Source: JANOXC01 sp031418215 (GTDB taxonomy: Bacteria; Bacteroidota; Bacteroidia; AKYH767-A; OLB10). Taken from it: a stretch of 8,128 nt of DNA. This document shows, in pieces, positions 1 to 7,470 of this stretch; the first letter of the stretch is position 1; every line of letters starts with the position of its first letter. The notes under the pieces were generated by a model. That model made no database searches, was not told the DNA's origin, and saw nothing but the letters and a program-made list of their open reading frames with translations. Made by a program: the position numbers and the translations under genes. Location of the stretch: positions 1 through 8,128 of the forward strand of contig JANOXC010000121.1 in NCBI GenBank assembly GCA_031418215.1, in the 5' to 3' direction.

Positions 1-220
1 GAAATTGATTTATGACATCAGTAAACCTAAAAGGTTAATAAAGGTTGCATTAAAATAATAAAAGCAGTAAATTTACGGTTATTACTCTCCTTGACAATTG
101 AATAAAAGACAGGCATTCAATTATGGTGAACTAATTACTTGATCTTTATTTATTAAAAAAAATGTAATGAGACTTTTAAAGTTTCATTATGAAAGAATAT
201 TGTTTTAATTAACAAAACCA
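1..220. other. AT-rich non-coding leader upstream of the metalloprotease
   Basis: No convincing coding region is present; the few ATG codons open reading frames of only a few codons. The stretch is strongly AT-rich. It holds a small hairpin candidate (AACCT, 3-nt loop, AGGTT, at 24-36) without a following T-run, and the larger palindrome at 165-189 described separately. I find no TAnnTTTG -7 element on the plus strand, so the promoter of the downstream gene is not identifiable by eye. The upstream neighbour lies outside the window. Confidence 0.7.
165..189. promoter_or_regulatory. 25-nt near-perfect palindrome in the metalloprotease 5' region
   Basis: The arms TAATGAGACTTT and AAAGTTTCATTA flank a single central T. 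Eleven of twelve positions are complementary and the remaining one is a G·T pair, so the transcript could also form a hairpin. It ends 31 nt before the ATG at 221, a position suited to an operator or a 5'-UTR hairpin. On the minus strand it is followed by a run of eight T, as in an intrinsic terminator, but no minus-strand gene ends here. The function is inferred from symmetry and position only. Confidence 0.4.
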
Positions 221-3200
221 ATGCTTCAACGGATATATATTTTTACAATTCTACTTTCAACATTATTTATTCACTTTAGCAGCAAGGCACAAGATCTAAA
301 TAAAGTTTGGAAAGTTAAACCTACGAATGAAATTGTCAATTTCTCAGAACGGTATTCAATTCCGGAACATTATAGAACAATCACTTTCGACATTGCCGGG
401 TTGAAATCAGTTTTTCAAAATGCTCCATTGGAAGGCACGAAAACGGAAGGAAGTAATAGGAACAATTGTTTTTTATTACTTCCACTTCCCGATGGTTCGC
501 AAGAACTTTTTCAAATTACTGAATCGCCAATTATGGAAAAAAAACTGGCTGATACCTACCCTTCAATTAAAACCTATATTGCCAAGCAAACAGATCATCC
601 CGAGGTAACAGCCCGACTTGATATTACAGAGTTGGGATTTCATGCCATGATTATGTCGCCAATGGGATGGAGTTTTATTGAGCCAGCAATTATTGGAAAT
701 ACAGCGGATTATATATGTTATTTTAAAAAGGACTCCAGGCACAGTGGTGATTTTGTTTGTGGAGTTGCCGGTCAAAATTCCGATGAATTAGAAAAGAAAA
801 TAGAAGGATTACAAGTAGCTTCAAAATCAAACGGAACTCAATTACGCACTTACCGTCTTGCCTTAGCATGCACCGGCGAATATGCCGCTTTTTTTGGAGG
901 AACCAAACCATTAGCATTATCAGCGATGGTAACATCTATTAACCGTGTTACCGGAGTTTATGAAAAGGAAGTTGCTATTCGACTGGTGTTAATTGCTAAT
1001 GACTCATTGATTATTTATACCAATGCTGCTACTGATCCATACACCAATAACAATGGCAGTACAATGTTAACAGAGAACATTAACAACCTGACCAGTGTGA
1101 TAGGGCTAGCAAACTTTGACATAGGTCACGTTTTTAGTACCGGAGGAGGTGGTGTTGCAGGTTTGGGTGTAGTATGTTCTTCCAGTAAAGCGCGTGGTGT
1201 TACAGGTTCCGGGTCACCGGTGGGTGATGGTTTTGATATTGATTATGTAGCCCATGAGATGGGGCATCAGTTTGGGGGTAACCACACCTTTAACAGCGTT
1301 ACCAGCAATTGTGGCGGTGGAAATAGAAATGCCAACACTGCTATGGAAGTTGGAAGTGGTATTACAATAATGGCATATGCCGGGATTTGTGGAACTGATG
1401 ATCTTGCAGCTCATAGCATAGCCTATTTTCATACCAGAAGCTTTGAAGAGATTGTAAATTATTCTACGACAAGTACGGGCAATAATTGTCCGGTAAAAAC
1501 AAATACAAATGATTCACTTCCAACTGTTAATGTTGGTGCAGATTTTACCATTCCAATATCTACTCCATTTACTTTAACGGGCTCAGCTACCGATGCAAAT
1601 CCGGATGTATTAACTTACTCCTGGGAGGAAATTGATACAACAGCAACCGGAGGAGCATATAATCAGACACAGGTCAATAATCTCGATTTTCCATTGTTTC
1701 GGCCTTTTAGTCCAGTCACTACTCCATCCCGTACATTTCCACAGATGTCGGATATTGTGAATAACACAACCACCATTGGTGAACGCCTTCCAACCGTTTT
1801 GCGATTACTAGATTTCAGATTAACGGTAAGGGACAACCGTATTGGCGGCAGCGGTGTAATATATAATGATGTGTCAAAAAAAATAACAGTAACAAACACC
1901 TCCGGTCCGTTTACCGTTACAGCTCCTAATACTTCCGTAAGCTGGACAGCCTTAACAACACAAACTGTTACCTGGAATGTTGCCGGTACTACTGCAGCAC
2001 CAGTGAGTTGTGGCAATGTAAAAATTTCGCTTTCGAATGATGGAGGATACACTTATCCAACCGTAATAATTGCAAGTACTCCAAATGATGGCACTGAATC
2101 TATTACTGTTCCGAATGTATTAACTACGCAGGCAAGAATTAAAATTGAAGCAGTTGGAAATGTATTTTTTGATATTTCAAATACCAATTTCACAATTGTT
2201 GCGGGTTCAGTAATCCTGACTACTATTACTACTCAGGCATTAAGCACCAATAAGTTTTGTGTCGGTTCATCTGTATCTGTGCCGTTTACCACAGATTTTC
2301 CCGCCAACTTCGGAAATGTTTTTACAGCTCAACTGTCAAATTCGTCAGGATCATTTTCCAGTGGTGTTGTTGCCATTGGAACTTTGAACAGCATCAATGC
2401 CGGAACCATTAATGCCGTTATTCCTTTAGCCGCTTTAGCTGATACCTCCTATCGCATACGAGTTGTTAGTTCCAATCCTGCAATAAACGGATCGAACAAT
2501 GGAAGTAATATTTCGATTTTTGGAATACCTGCCACTCCCGGTGTTATTTCTGGGACAAGCAGTGTATGCCAGGGACAAAATGGTGTACCCTTTGCTATTG
2601 CATCCATTGCAAATGCAACATCCTATATATGGAATCTTCCTTCAGGCGCTTCCATAGCATCAGGAATTAATACGGCAAACATTACCGCTAATTTTACTGC
2701 CTCTGCAACAACACCATTGGTATTTACTGTTGCTGGAAGTAATGCAGGGTGCAACGGGCCGGTATCATCAAATTTCAGCATAACCGTTAACAAATTGCCT
2801 GCTGCAGCAGGTAGCATTTCCGGCACGGCCACTGTTTGCCAGGGTCAATTGGGTGTTACCTATTCAGTACCGGTAATTGCAGATGCTTCAAGCTATCACT
2901 GGACGCTACCTTCCGGTGCAATCTTTACTACCGATTCAACGCTGAATTCAATTACGGTTACATTTGGTACAAACGCTGTTTCCGGAAATATAACAGTGGA
3001 TGGCAAGAATAGTTGCGGAACAGGCACGTTGTCTTTTTATGCTGTAAATGTAAATACAACTCCGGTTCCAACAGTGATCAGTTCTGCAGGAAGTACTAAT
3101 GTATGTTCACCATCAACAGTAAGTTTAAGTTTTATACCTGTTGTTGGATTATCTTATCAATGGCGGTTGAATGGCGTAAATATTATTGGCGCAACTTCCT

Positions 3201-5428
3201 CTACATATACAGCTATTCAAACAGGAAATTATGATGTTGTAACAACCGGAATTCCGCAAAGCATTTTCATTAACACTACTCCGGTTTCTATTCCTGAATA
3301 TACAACAACGAGTTGTCCCGGAGCTGCAAGCCCAATTATTGTGAATGGATATGGTTCCTCGATTAGTACTTCAGGGATTTATGTTAAAATCAATATAACG
3401 CATACCTATGAAGGTGACCTCGCTATTTTTTTACAGACACCAACCGGGGAAATCCTTGGGCTTAGCAATAGGACAGGCAGCAGTGGAAATGATTTTATTA
3501 ATACAGTTTTTGCGGATTCAGGGATTACAATGCCAACCAATGGTACTCCATATACAGGAATATATAAACCTTGGCCAACCACTTTTACAAATTGTATCAC
3601 TTCCACCAAAACAAGTTTTGGAAGTTTAAATGCTGGAGTAATGAATCCCAATGGAACATGGACTTTACGGGCTTACGATGCTGCCGCCGGTGATACCGGA
3701 AGTATTCAAAACTGGACAATTACCTTCCCTCCTATAATATCAAATTGTTCCAGTACTTCTAATGTTATTGGCGTTAATATAAATACAACTGTAGCGACTG
3801 GTATAAACATAACAAGCAATCCTTCCGGAGCTGTATGTGCCGGCACTTCAATAACCTATACCGCTACTCCTGTTAATCCGGGAACAACGCCTTTTTATCA
3901 ATGGAAAAAGAAGGGTTTAGTTGTTGGCACCAACAGTATCAATTACACTAATCCTGCACCTGCAAATGGCGACACCGTAATTTGTATTATGACATCGAAT
4001 GCAAATTGTGTTACCGGAAATCCAGCAACTTCAAACCAGGTAATCACGTTTGTAAATCCATTGGTAGCTGCCAATGTTAGCATTAGTGCTAATCCTTCAA
4101 ATAATGTTTGTAACGGAACTGCTGTTACTTATACTGCAGTTCCGACAAATCCAGGAACAACTCCGGTATATCAATGGAAGAAGAATGGCGTTGTTGTTGG
4201 AATAAATAGCAGCAGCTATACAAATCCATCACCTGCAAATGGAGATTCAATAGTTTGTATTATGACTTCAAATGCAAATTGTGTTAGTGGAAGTCCTGCT
4301 ATTTCCAATTTGTTGATTATGACAGTAAATCCAATTGTAACTTCTTTGGTAAGCATCACTGCGAGTCCTTCAAATAATATTTGTGCCGGAGTTTCTGTTA
4401 CCTATTCTGCAGTCCCTGTAAATCCTGGTTCTACTCCAGTATATCAATGGAAAAAGAACAGTGTAATTGTTGGAACGAATAGCAATATTTATACAAACCC
4501 TTCGCCTTCAAATGGAGATACGATTGTTTGCATGATGACATCGAATGCAAATTGTGTTACAGGAAACCCTGTTACATCCAATTTAATAATCATGACAGTT
4601 AATCCTGTTTTTAGTGCAAGTGTAACGATAAGTGCAAATCCATCAATAAATGTTTGCGCAGGAACCCCTGTTGCTTATACAGCATTTCCTTTAAATCCAG
4701 GAAGTACTCCTGTTTATCAATGGAAGAAAAATGGCAATGTAGTCGGAACAAATAGCAGCAGTTATACCAATCCGACACCTTTAAATGGTGATTCTGTTTT
4801 TTGCATTATGACCTCAAATGCAAATTGTCCCGGTATTAACCCTGTTACATCCAACTTACTAATAACAACTGTTGGAAACATTGCACCTATCATTAGTTCA
4901 TTCTCTCCAACAACAGGCTTCCCAGGTAATGCTGTTACGATTACCGGCACAGGATTTACCGGAACAACTGTCGTATCTTTTAATGGAATACCGGCTGGTT
5001 TTATCGTTGACAACAATAGTCAGATAAGTGCTGTAGTTCCTGCAGGAGGAACAACAGGTCGTATTACTGTTAGTACTGGCTGTGGAAATACAATTTCAAC
5101 CGATACTTTTTTTGTATTGCCAAGTACGGTCCTTGACTTAGAATTATTCATTGAAGGATTCTATCGCGGCAATGGTTTAATGGAAAGTGTTGCAGGTACC
5201 AACACGGATACGATACATGTTTTATTGTATGACTCCTCCAACCTCTCAACTCCATTAATCAGTCGAACAATAGTTTTAAGCACGACAGGACATGCTTTGG
5301 CGGCTTTCCCGGTTTCAATCAGCGGACATTCCTACTACATTGCTATCAGGCATAGAAATTCTATAGAAACCTGGAGTAAACATCCTGTGGCATTTACAGC
5401 CATTACCAACTTCAGTTTTAAAAATTAG
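221..5428 (+). CDS. secreted multidomain reprolysin-like zinc metalloprotease with PKD/Ig-like repeats, P domain and IPT/TIG domain
   Basis: This 1735-residue protein is predicted to be an exported zinc endopeptidase. Residues 1-23 form a signal peptide (basic start, hydrophobic core, S-K-A before the likely cut). Residues 24-205 resemble the pro-region of Bacteroidota reprolysin-like proteases. The catalytic domain (about 205-425) carries HEMGHQFGGNH at 345-355, giving the three zinc-binding histidines (345, 349, 355) and catalytic Glu346, with a probable Met-turn at Met384 (ITIMAY). Then come PKD-like (434-555) and Ig-like (560-662, 665-768) modules, two 90-residue PKD-like repeats (770-948), an Ig-like module (about 949-1010), a proprotein-convertase P domain (1018-1170), four 91-residue Ig-like repeats (1191-1554), an IPT/TIG domain (1555-1633) and a C-terminal module (1636-1735). 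That last module contains YYIAIRHRNSIETWS but stops early, and no type IX C-terminal sorting domain follows. The ATG at 221 is chosen because the signal peptide begins there; no Shine-Dalgarno site is seen, which is usual for the phylum. The substrate is unknown. Confidence 0.95.
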   Translation: MLQRIYIFTILLSTLFIHFSSKAQDLNKVWKVKPTNEIVNFSERYSIPEHYRTITFDIAGLKSVFQNAPLEGTKTEGSNRNNCFLLLPLPDGSQELFQITESPIMEKKLADTYPSIKTYIAKQTDHPEVTARLDITELGFHAMIMSPMGWSFIEPAIIGNTADYICYFKKDSRHSGDFVCGVAGQNSDELEKKIEGLQVASKSNGTQLRTYRLALACTGEYAAFFGGTKPLALSAMVTSINRVTGVYEKEVAIRLVLIANDSLIIYTNAATDPYTNNNGSTMLTENINNLTSVIGLANFDIGHVFSTGGGGVAGLGVVCSSSKARGVTGSGSPVGDGFDIDYVAHEMGHQFGGNHTFNSVTSNCGGGNRNANTAMEVGSGITIMAYAGICGTDDLAAHSIAYFHTRSFEEIVNYSTTSTGNNCPVKTNTNDSLPTVNVGADFTIPISTPFTLTGSATDANPDVLTYSWEEIDTTATGGAYNQTQVNNLDFPLFRPFSPVTTPSRTFPQMSDIVNNTTTIGERLPTVLRLLDFRLTVRDNRIGGSGVIYNDVSKKITVTNTSGPFTVTAPNTSVSWTALTTQTVTWNVAGTTAAPVSCGNVKISLSNDGGYTYPTVIIASTPNDGTESITVPNVLTTQARIKIEAVGNVFFDISNTNFTIVAGSVILTTITTQALSTNKFCVGSSVSVPFTTDFPANFGNVFTAQLSNSSGSFSSGVVAIGTLNSINAGTINAVIPLAALADTSYRIRVVSSNPAINGSNNGSNISIFGIPATPGVISGTSSVCQGQNGVPFAIASIANATSYIWNLPSGASIASGINTANITANFTASATTPLVFTVAGSNAGCNGPVSSNFSITVNKLPAAAGSISGTATVCQGQLGVTYSVPVIADASSYHWTLPSGAIFTTDSTLNSITVTFGTNAVSGNITVDGKNSCGTGTLSFYAVNVNTTPVPTVISSAGSTNVCSPSTVSLSFIPVVGLSYQWRLNGVNIIGATSSTYTAIQTGNYDVVTTGIPQSIFINTTPVSIPEYTTTSCPGAASPIIVNGYGSSISTSGIYVKINITHTYEGDLAIFLQTPTGEILGLSNRTGSSGNDFINTVFADSGITMPTNGTPYTGIYKPWPTTFTNCITSTKTSFGSLNAGVMNPNGTWTLRAYDAAAGDTGSIQNWTITFPPIISNCSSTSNVIGVNINTTVATGINITSNPSGAVCAGTSITYTATPVNPGTTPFYQWKKKGLVVGTNSINYTNPAPANGDTVICIMTSNANCVTGNPATSNQVITFVNPLVAANVSISANPSNNVCNGTAVTYTAVPTNPGTTPVYQWKKNGVVVGINSSSYTNPSPANGDSIVCIMTSNANCVSGSPAISNLLIMTVNPIVTSLVSITASPSNNICAGVSVTYSAVPVNPGSTPVYQWKKNSVIVGTNSNIYTNPSPSNGDTIVCMMTSNANCVTGNPVTSNLIIMTVNPVFSASVTISANPSINVCAGTPVAYTAFPLNPGSTPVYQWKKNGNVVGTNSSSYTNPTPLNGDSVFCIMTSNANCPGINPVTSNLLITTVGNIAPIISSFSPTTGFPGNAVTITGTGFTGTTVVSFNGIPAGFIVDNNSQISAVVPAGGTTGRITVSTGCGNTISTDTFFVLPSTVLDLELFIEGFYRGNGLMESVAGTNTDTIHVLLYDSSNLSTPLISRTIVLSTTGHALAAFPVSISGHSYYIAIRHRNSIETWSKHPVAFTAITNFSFKN
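2528..3064 (+). repeat. two tandem 90-residue PKD-like repeats inside the metalloprotease
   Basis: Residues 770-859 and 860-948 align as two copies. Each opens with ISGT followed by VCQGQ, then a SYxW-LPSGA core, and ends in a beta-rich segment before NxxP. The two VCQG cysteines (783 and 873) are exactly 90 residues apart. This layout is common in secreted Bacteroidota proteins, where such modules act as spacers or adhesive stalks; that role is inferred here. Confidence 0.8.
3272..3730 (+). other. proprotein-convertase P domain within the metalloprotease
   Basis: Residues 1018-1170 match the P-domain pattern: a Ser/Thr-rich entry strand, an ISTSGIYVKINITHTYEGDL segment, a 'LQTPTGE' turn, and the closing NGTWTLRAYD...GSIQNWTITF. 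In kexin-like proteases the P domain stabilises the catalytic domain. In bacterial secreted proteases it often sits as an accessory beta-sandwich. Here it is far from the catalytic domain and embedded between repeat modules. Confidence 0.85.
3791..4882 (+). repeat. four tandem 273-bp (91-residue) Ig-like repeats inside the metalloprotease
   Basis: Units start near 3791, 4064, 4337 and 4610; the ISxNPS-type motif recurs at residues 1197, 1288, 1379 and 1470, exactly 91 apart. Each unit has a VCAG-like first cysteine, a YQWKK strand, a VGxNSxxYTNPxPxNGD segment and a C(I/M)MTSNANC pair of cysteines. The units remain similar at the DNA level: 26 consecutive bases are identical between 3989-4014 and 4535-4560, two units apart. 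The repeats probably form a rod of beta-sandwiches, and the three conserved cysteines per unit could allow disulfides outside the cell. Confidence 0.9.
4883..5119 (+). other. IPT/TIG domain within the metalloprotease
   Basis: Residues 1555-1633 begin with APIISSFSPTTGFPGNAVTI, followed by GTGFTGTTVVSFNG and a VPAGGTTGRITV strand. This is the typical order of an IPT/TIG immunoglobulin-like fold (SPTTGxxGxxVTIxGxxF...V.FNG...VP..TG.ITV). Such domains are usually extracellular binding or spacer modules. It links the four-repeat stalk to the C-terminal module. Confidence 0.85.
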
Positions 5429-5476
5429 CATCCGTGGAAGTAATGAAGTAAAACGCAATCCAAAAATTGTTGGTAT

Positions 5477-6184
5477 TTATTTCATGTTGTGAAAAACATT
5501 CTGTACGTCTTCATCGTCTTCAATTTTATCAACAAGAGCTTGTATTTCTGCCCTTTGTTCATCGGTAACTTCAGCATGACTTGTTGGGATTCGATCCAAT
5601 TCGGCACTGATGATATTTACTTTTAATTCTTCCAAAGCCTTCTGCATCCCACCAAAAGAAGTAAACGGAGTATATATATATATACCATCTTCTTCCAATG
5701 AAACTTCTTCAGCTCCGAAATCTATCAGCGATAATTCAAGTTCTTCCAGGTTTACCCCTTCAGCAGAAATATGAAAAACACCAACCCTGCTAAAAATAAA
5801 ATCAAGCGACCCTGTTTTGCCTAATGAACCATTTCCACGGCTGAAATACAAACGGATATTGGCAACTGTTCTGGTAGGATTATCAGTAGCGCATTCAATA
5901 AGGATGGGAACACCATGAGGACCGTAGCCTTCGTAAACTATTTCTTCAAAATCGCCTTCTTCTTTACTTGATGCGCGTTTTATGGCAGCCTCAACCCTAT
6001 CCTTGGGCATGTTAATCGCCTTCGCATTCTTCATTACCATCCTAAGTCTTGGGTTTCCATCTGGATGAGGTCCTCCTGCTTTTACGGCGATGGAAATTTC
6101 CTTACCTATTCTTGTGAAGGTTCTCGCCATTTTGGCAAACCTTGCAAACATTGTGTGTTTGCGTTTTTCAAATACCCTTCCCAT
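5477..6184 (-). CDS. yebC: YebC/PmpR (TACO1) family protein
   Basis: This 235-residue protein is about the family's usual length. Conserved signatures in order are KAGGPHPDGNPRLR (35-48), NMPKDRVEAAIKRA (58-71), YEGYGPHG (84-91), TDNPTRTVANIR (100-111), LGKTGSLDFIF (121-131) and the terminal DEDVQNVFHN (224-233). The family was long annotated as transcriptional regulators. Mitochondrial TACO1 promotes translation, and recent bacterial work ties YebC to relief of ribosome stalling, so a cytoplasmic translation role is plausible. The start at 6184 (MGRVFEKRK) is preferred because Bacteroidota homologues, as I recall them, begin with MGR; in-frame ATGs at 6217 and 6208 would add 11 or 8 residues. 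The gene is downstream of ychF on the same strand, 137 nt away, and convergent with the metalloprotease. A (TA)7 tract lies inside the coding region and encodes an IYIY strand. Confidence 0.95.
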   Translation of the reverse strand: MGRVFEKRKHTMFARFAKMARTFTRIGKEISIAVKAGGPHPDGNPRLRMVMKNAKAINMPKDRVEAAIKRASSKEEGDFEEIVYEGYGPHGVPILIECATDNPTRTVANIRLYFSRGNGSLGKTGSLDFIFSRVGVFHISAEGVNLEELELSLIDFGAEEVSLEEDGIYIYTPFTSFGGMQKALEELKVNIISAELDRIPTSHAEVTDEQRAEIQALVDKIEDDEDVQNVFHNMK

Positions 6185-6321
6185 TTTTATTGTGATTAAG
6201 TGACCCATCCTTCGCAAAATTGCTATGGATGGTAAAATAAGTGATTAGATGATTAGGCGCTTTTTCTCGTTTATTCAGCTGGCTGATTTAAGATTTTAGG
6301 CGTTTATATATATAAATTCAA
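6185..6321. other. intergenic region between ychF and yebC
   Basis: No gene fits here. On the minus strand a degenerate -7-like CAATTTTG (6222 to 6215; consensus TAnnTTTG, first base differs) could serve yebC. If so, transcription would begin downstream of the ATG at 6217, which supports the 6184 start. A 14-bp palindrome TTTATATATATAAA (6303-6316) follows the ychF stop, and TCAGC/GCTGA (6275-6286) is too tightly looped to call a terminator. TGATTAG occurs twice (6242-6248, 6250-6256) with an 8-bp period. Co-transcription from ychF remains possible. Confidence 0.4.
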
Positions 6322-7422
6322 TTATACATTGAATCTGAAATGCATTACGTCACCATCGCCCACAATGTATTCTTTACCTTCAATGGCTAACTTGCCTGCA
6401 TCCCTGCATGCTGCTTCTGAGCCATATTGTACAAAATCGTTGTACTTGATAACTTCTGCCTTGATAAATCCTTTTTCAAAATCTGTATGAATAACGCTTG
6501 CAGCCTGGGGTGCAGTCATTCCTTCGTGAATTGTCCATGCCCTTACTTCTTTAACACCTGCAGTAAAATAAGTTTGAAGTTTAAGTAAACGATATGCTGC
6601 TTTAATCAATTTTGTTACACCTGAATCTTCCAAACCGAGATCAGCTAAAAAAGCCATCCTGTCATCATAACTTTCCAACAAAGCAATATCAGCCTCAATA
6701 GCTGCAGCAATAACAATGACTTCAGCGTTTTCATTTTTCACCAATTCGCGTACTGCATCTACATATTTATTTCCATTGATAACTGATGCTTCATCAACAT
6801 TGCAAACATACATTACAGGTTTATCAGTAAGCAGGCAACAATCGGCATAATATTTTTTATCTTCCTCACTTATTCCTGCTGCACGTGCCGGCAAGCCTTT
6901 TTCTAAGGTAGCCTTTACGATTGACATCACATCATAGGCCTTTTTCGATTCTTTGTCATTTCCTACCCTTGCCTGTTTTTCAATGCGTTGAAGTTTTTTA
7001 TCAATAGTCTCCAGGTCTTTTAACTGAAGTTCCATATCAATCACCTCCTTGTCGCGAACAGGGTTGATACTACCATCGACGTGCACTACATTGGGGTCGT
7101 CAAAGCAACGTAAAACATGCAAAATGGAATCCGTCTCTCTGATATTAGCTAAAAACTGGTTTCCCAATCCTTCACCCTTACTGGCACCTTTCACTAATCC
7201 TGCAATATCTACGATTTCCACTGTTGTTGGCAATACCCGTTGCGGCTTCACCAGTTCTTCCAGCTTATTCAATCTATCATCAGGCACAGTTATTACGCCC
7301 AGATTGGGTTCTATCGTGCAAAATGGAAAATTAGCCGCCTGGGCTTTTGCATTAGACAAACAATTAAATAAAGTTGATTTACCCACATTTGGCAATCCTA
7401 CTATTCCACACTTTAATCCCAT
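6322..7422 (-). CDS. ychF: redox-regulated ATPase YchF (Obg/OLA1 family)
   Basis: This 366-residue protein is full length for the family and starts at the expected MGLKCGIVGLPNVGKST. The P-loop GLPNVGKST is at 9-17, the switch-II/G3 segment DIAGLVKGASKGEGLGN at 72-88, and the G4 position reads NVDE (208-211) instead of NKxD. That change is the family hallmark that shifts preference from GTP to ATP. A coiled-coil-like helical insert lies around 128-185, and a TGS domain (about 281-364) ends in the family-typical GDGDVMHFRFNV. Cys35, implicated in redox control of the E. coli enzyme, is conserved (NFPFC). YchF binds ribosomes and is linked to stress responses and selective translation. A TATCTTTG -7 element lies 23 nt upstream. 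An out-of-frame mini-ORF overlaps the start. Confidence 0.97.
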   Translation of the reverse strand: MGLKCGIVGLPNVGKSTLFNCLSNAKAQAANFPFCTIEPNLGVITVPDDRLNKLEELVKPQRVLPTTVEIVDIAGLVKGASKGEGLGNQFLANIRETDSILHVLRCFDDPNVVHVDGSINPVRDKEVIDMELQLKDLETIDKKLQRIEKQARVGNDKESKKAYDVMSIVKATLEKGLPARAAGISEEDKKYYADCCLLTDKPVMYVCNVDEASVINGNKYVDAVRELVKNENAEVIVIAAAIEADIALLESYDDRMAFLADLGLEDSGVTKLIKAAYRLLKLQTYFTAGVKEVRAWTIHEGMTAPQAASVIHTDFEKGFIKAEVIKYNDFVQYGSEAACRDAGKLAIEGKEYIVGDGDVMHFRFNV

Positions 7423-7444
7423 AACATTTTTTAAAACGAGGGCG

Positions 7445-7470
7445 CAAAGATAAAAGCTTTATCTCATCAA
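7445..7470 (-). promoter_or_regulatory. probable Bacteroidota-type promoter of ychF
   Basis: Reading the minus strand, TATCTTTG (7452 to 7445) matches the Bacteroidota -7 consensus TAnnTTTG exactly. A GTTG with TTG at 7470 to 7468 lies 15 nt upstream as a possible -33 element, a little closer than the usual spacing of about 17-23. Transcription would begin near 7440-7438, leaving a leader of roughly 17 nt before the ATG at 7422. A perfect dyad (AGATAAA, AGC, TTTATCT; 7448-7464) overlaps the -7 element. Confidence 0.65.

Noticed and set aside
91..121. TTGACA as a sigma70-type -35 box for the metalloprotease gene
   Set aside because: No good TATAAT follows at 16-18 nt, and Bacteroidota primary promoters use TTTG/TAnnTTTG instead.
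1663..2052. 129-residue minus-strand open frame opposite the metalloprotease
   Set aside because: It lies wholly within a well-supported coding region, shows no recognisable domain, and is a by-product of the repeat-rich codon pattern.
5429..5476. Bidirectional terminator between the converging metalloprotease and yebC genes
   Set aside because: Only 4-bp competing stems (CCAA/TTGG, CAAT/ATTG) are present, with no clear T-run after them on either strand.
6185..6217. Longer yebC starting at the ATG at 6217 or 6208
   Set aside because: Homologues in this phylum, as I recall them, begin at MGR, and a weak -7-like element overlaps 6217. The partial likeness of MGHLITIK to the MAGHSKWANIK start of other YebC proteins is noted but looks coincidental.
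6275..6286. TCAGC/GCTGA stem as the ychF terminator
   Set aside because: The loop would be only 2 nt, and the sequence after it on the minus strand is AATAAACG rather than a T-run.
7049..7453. 134-residue plus-strand open frame opposite ychF
   Set aside because: It is antisense to the highly conserved P-loop region of ychF and has no recognisable protein features.
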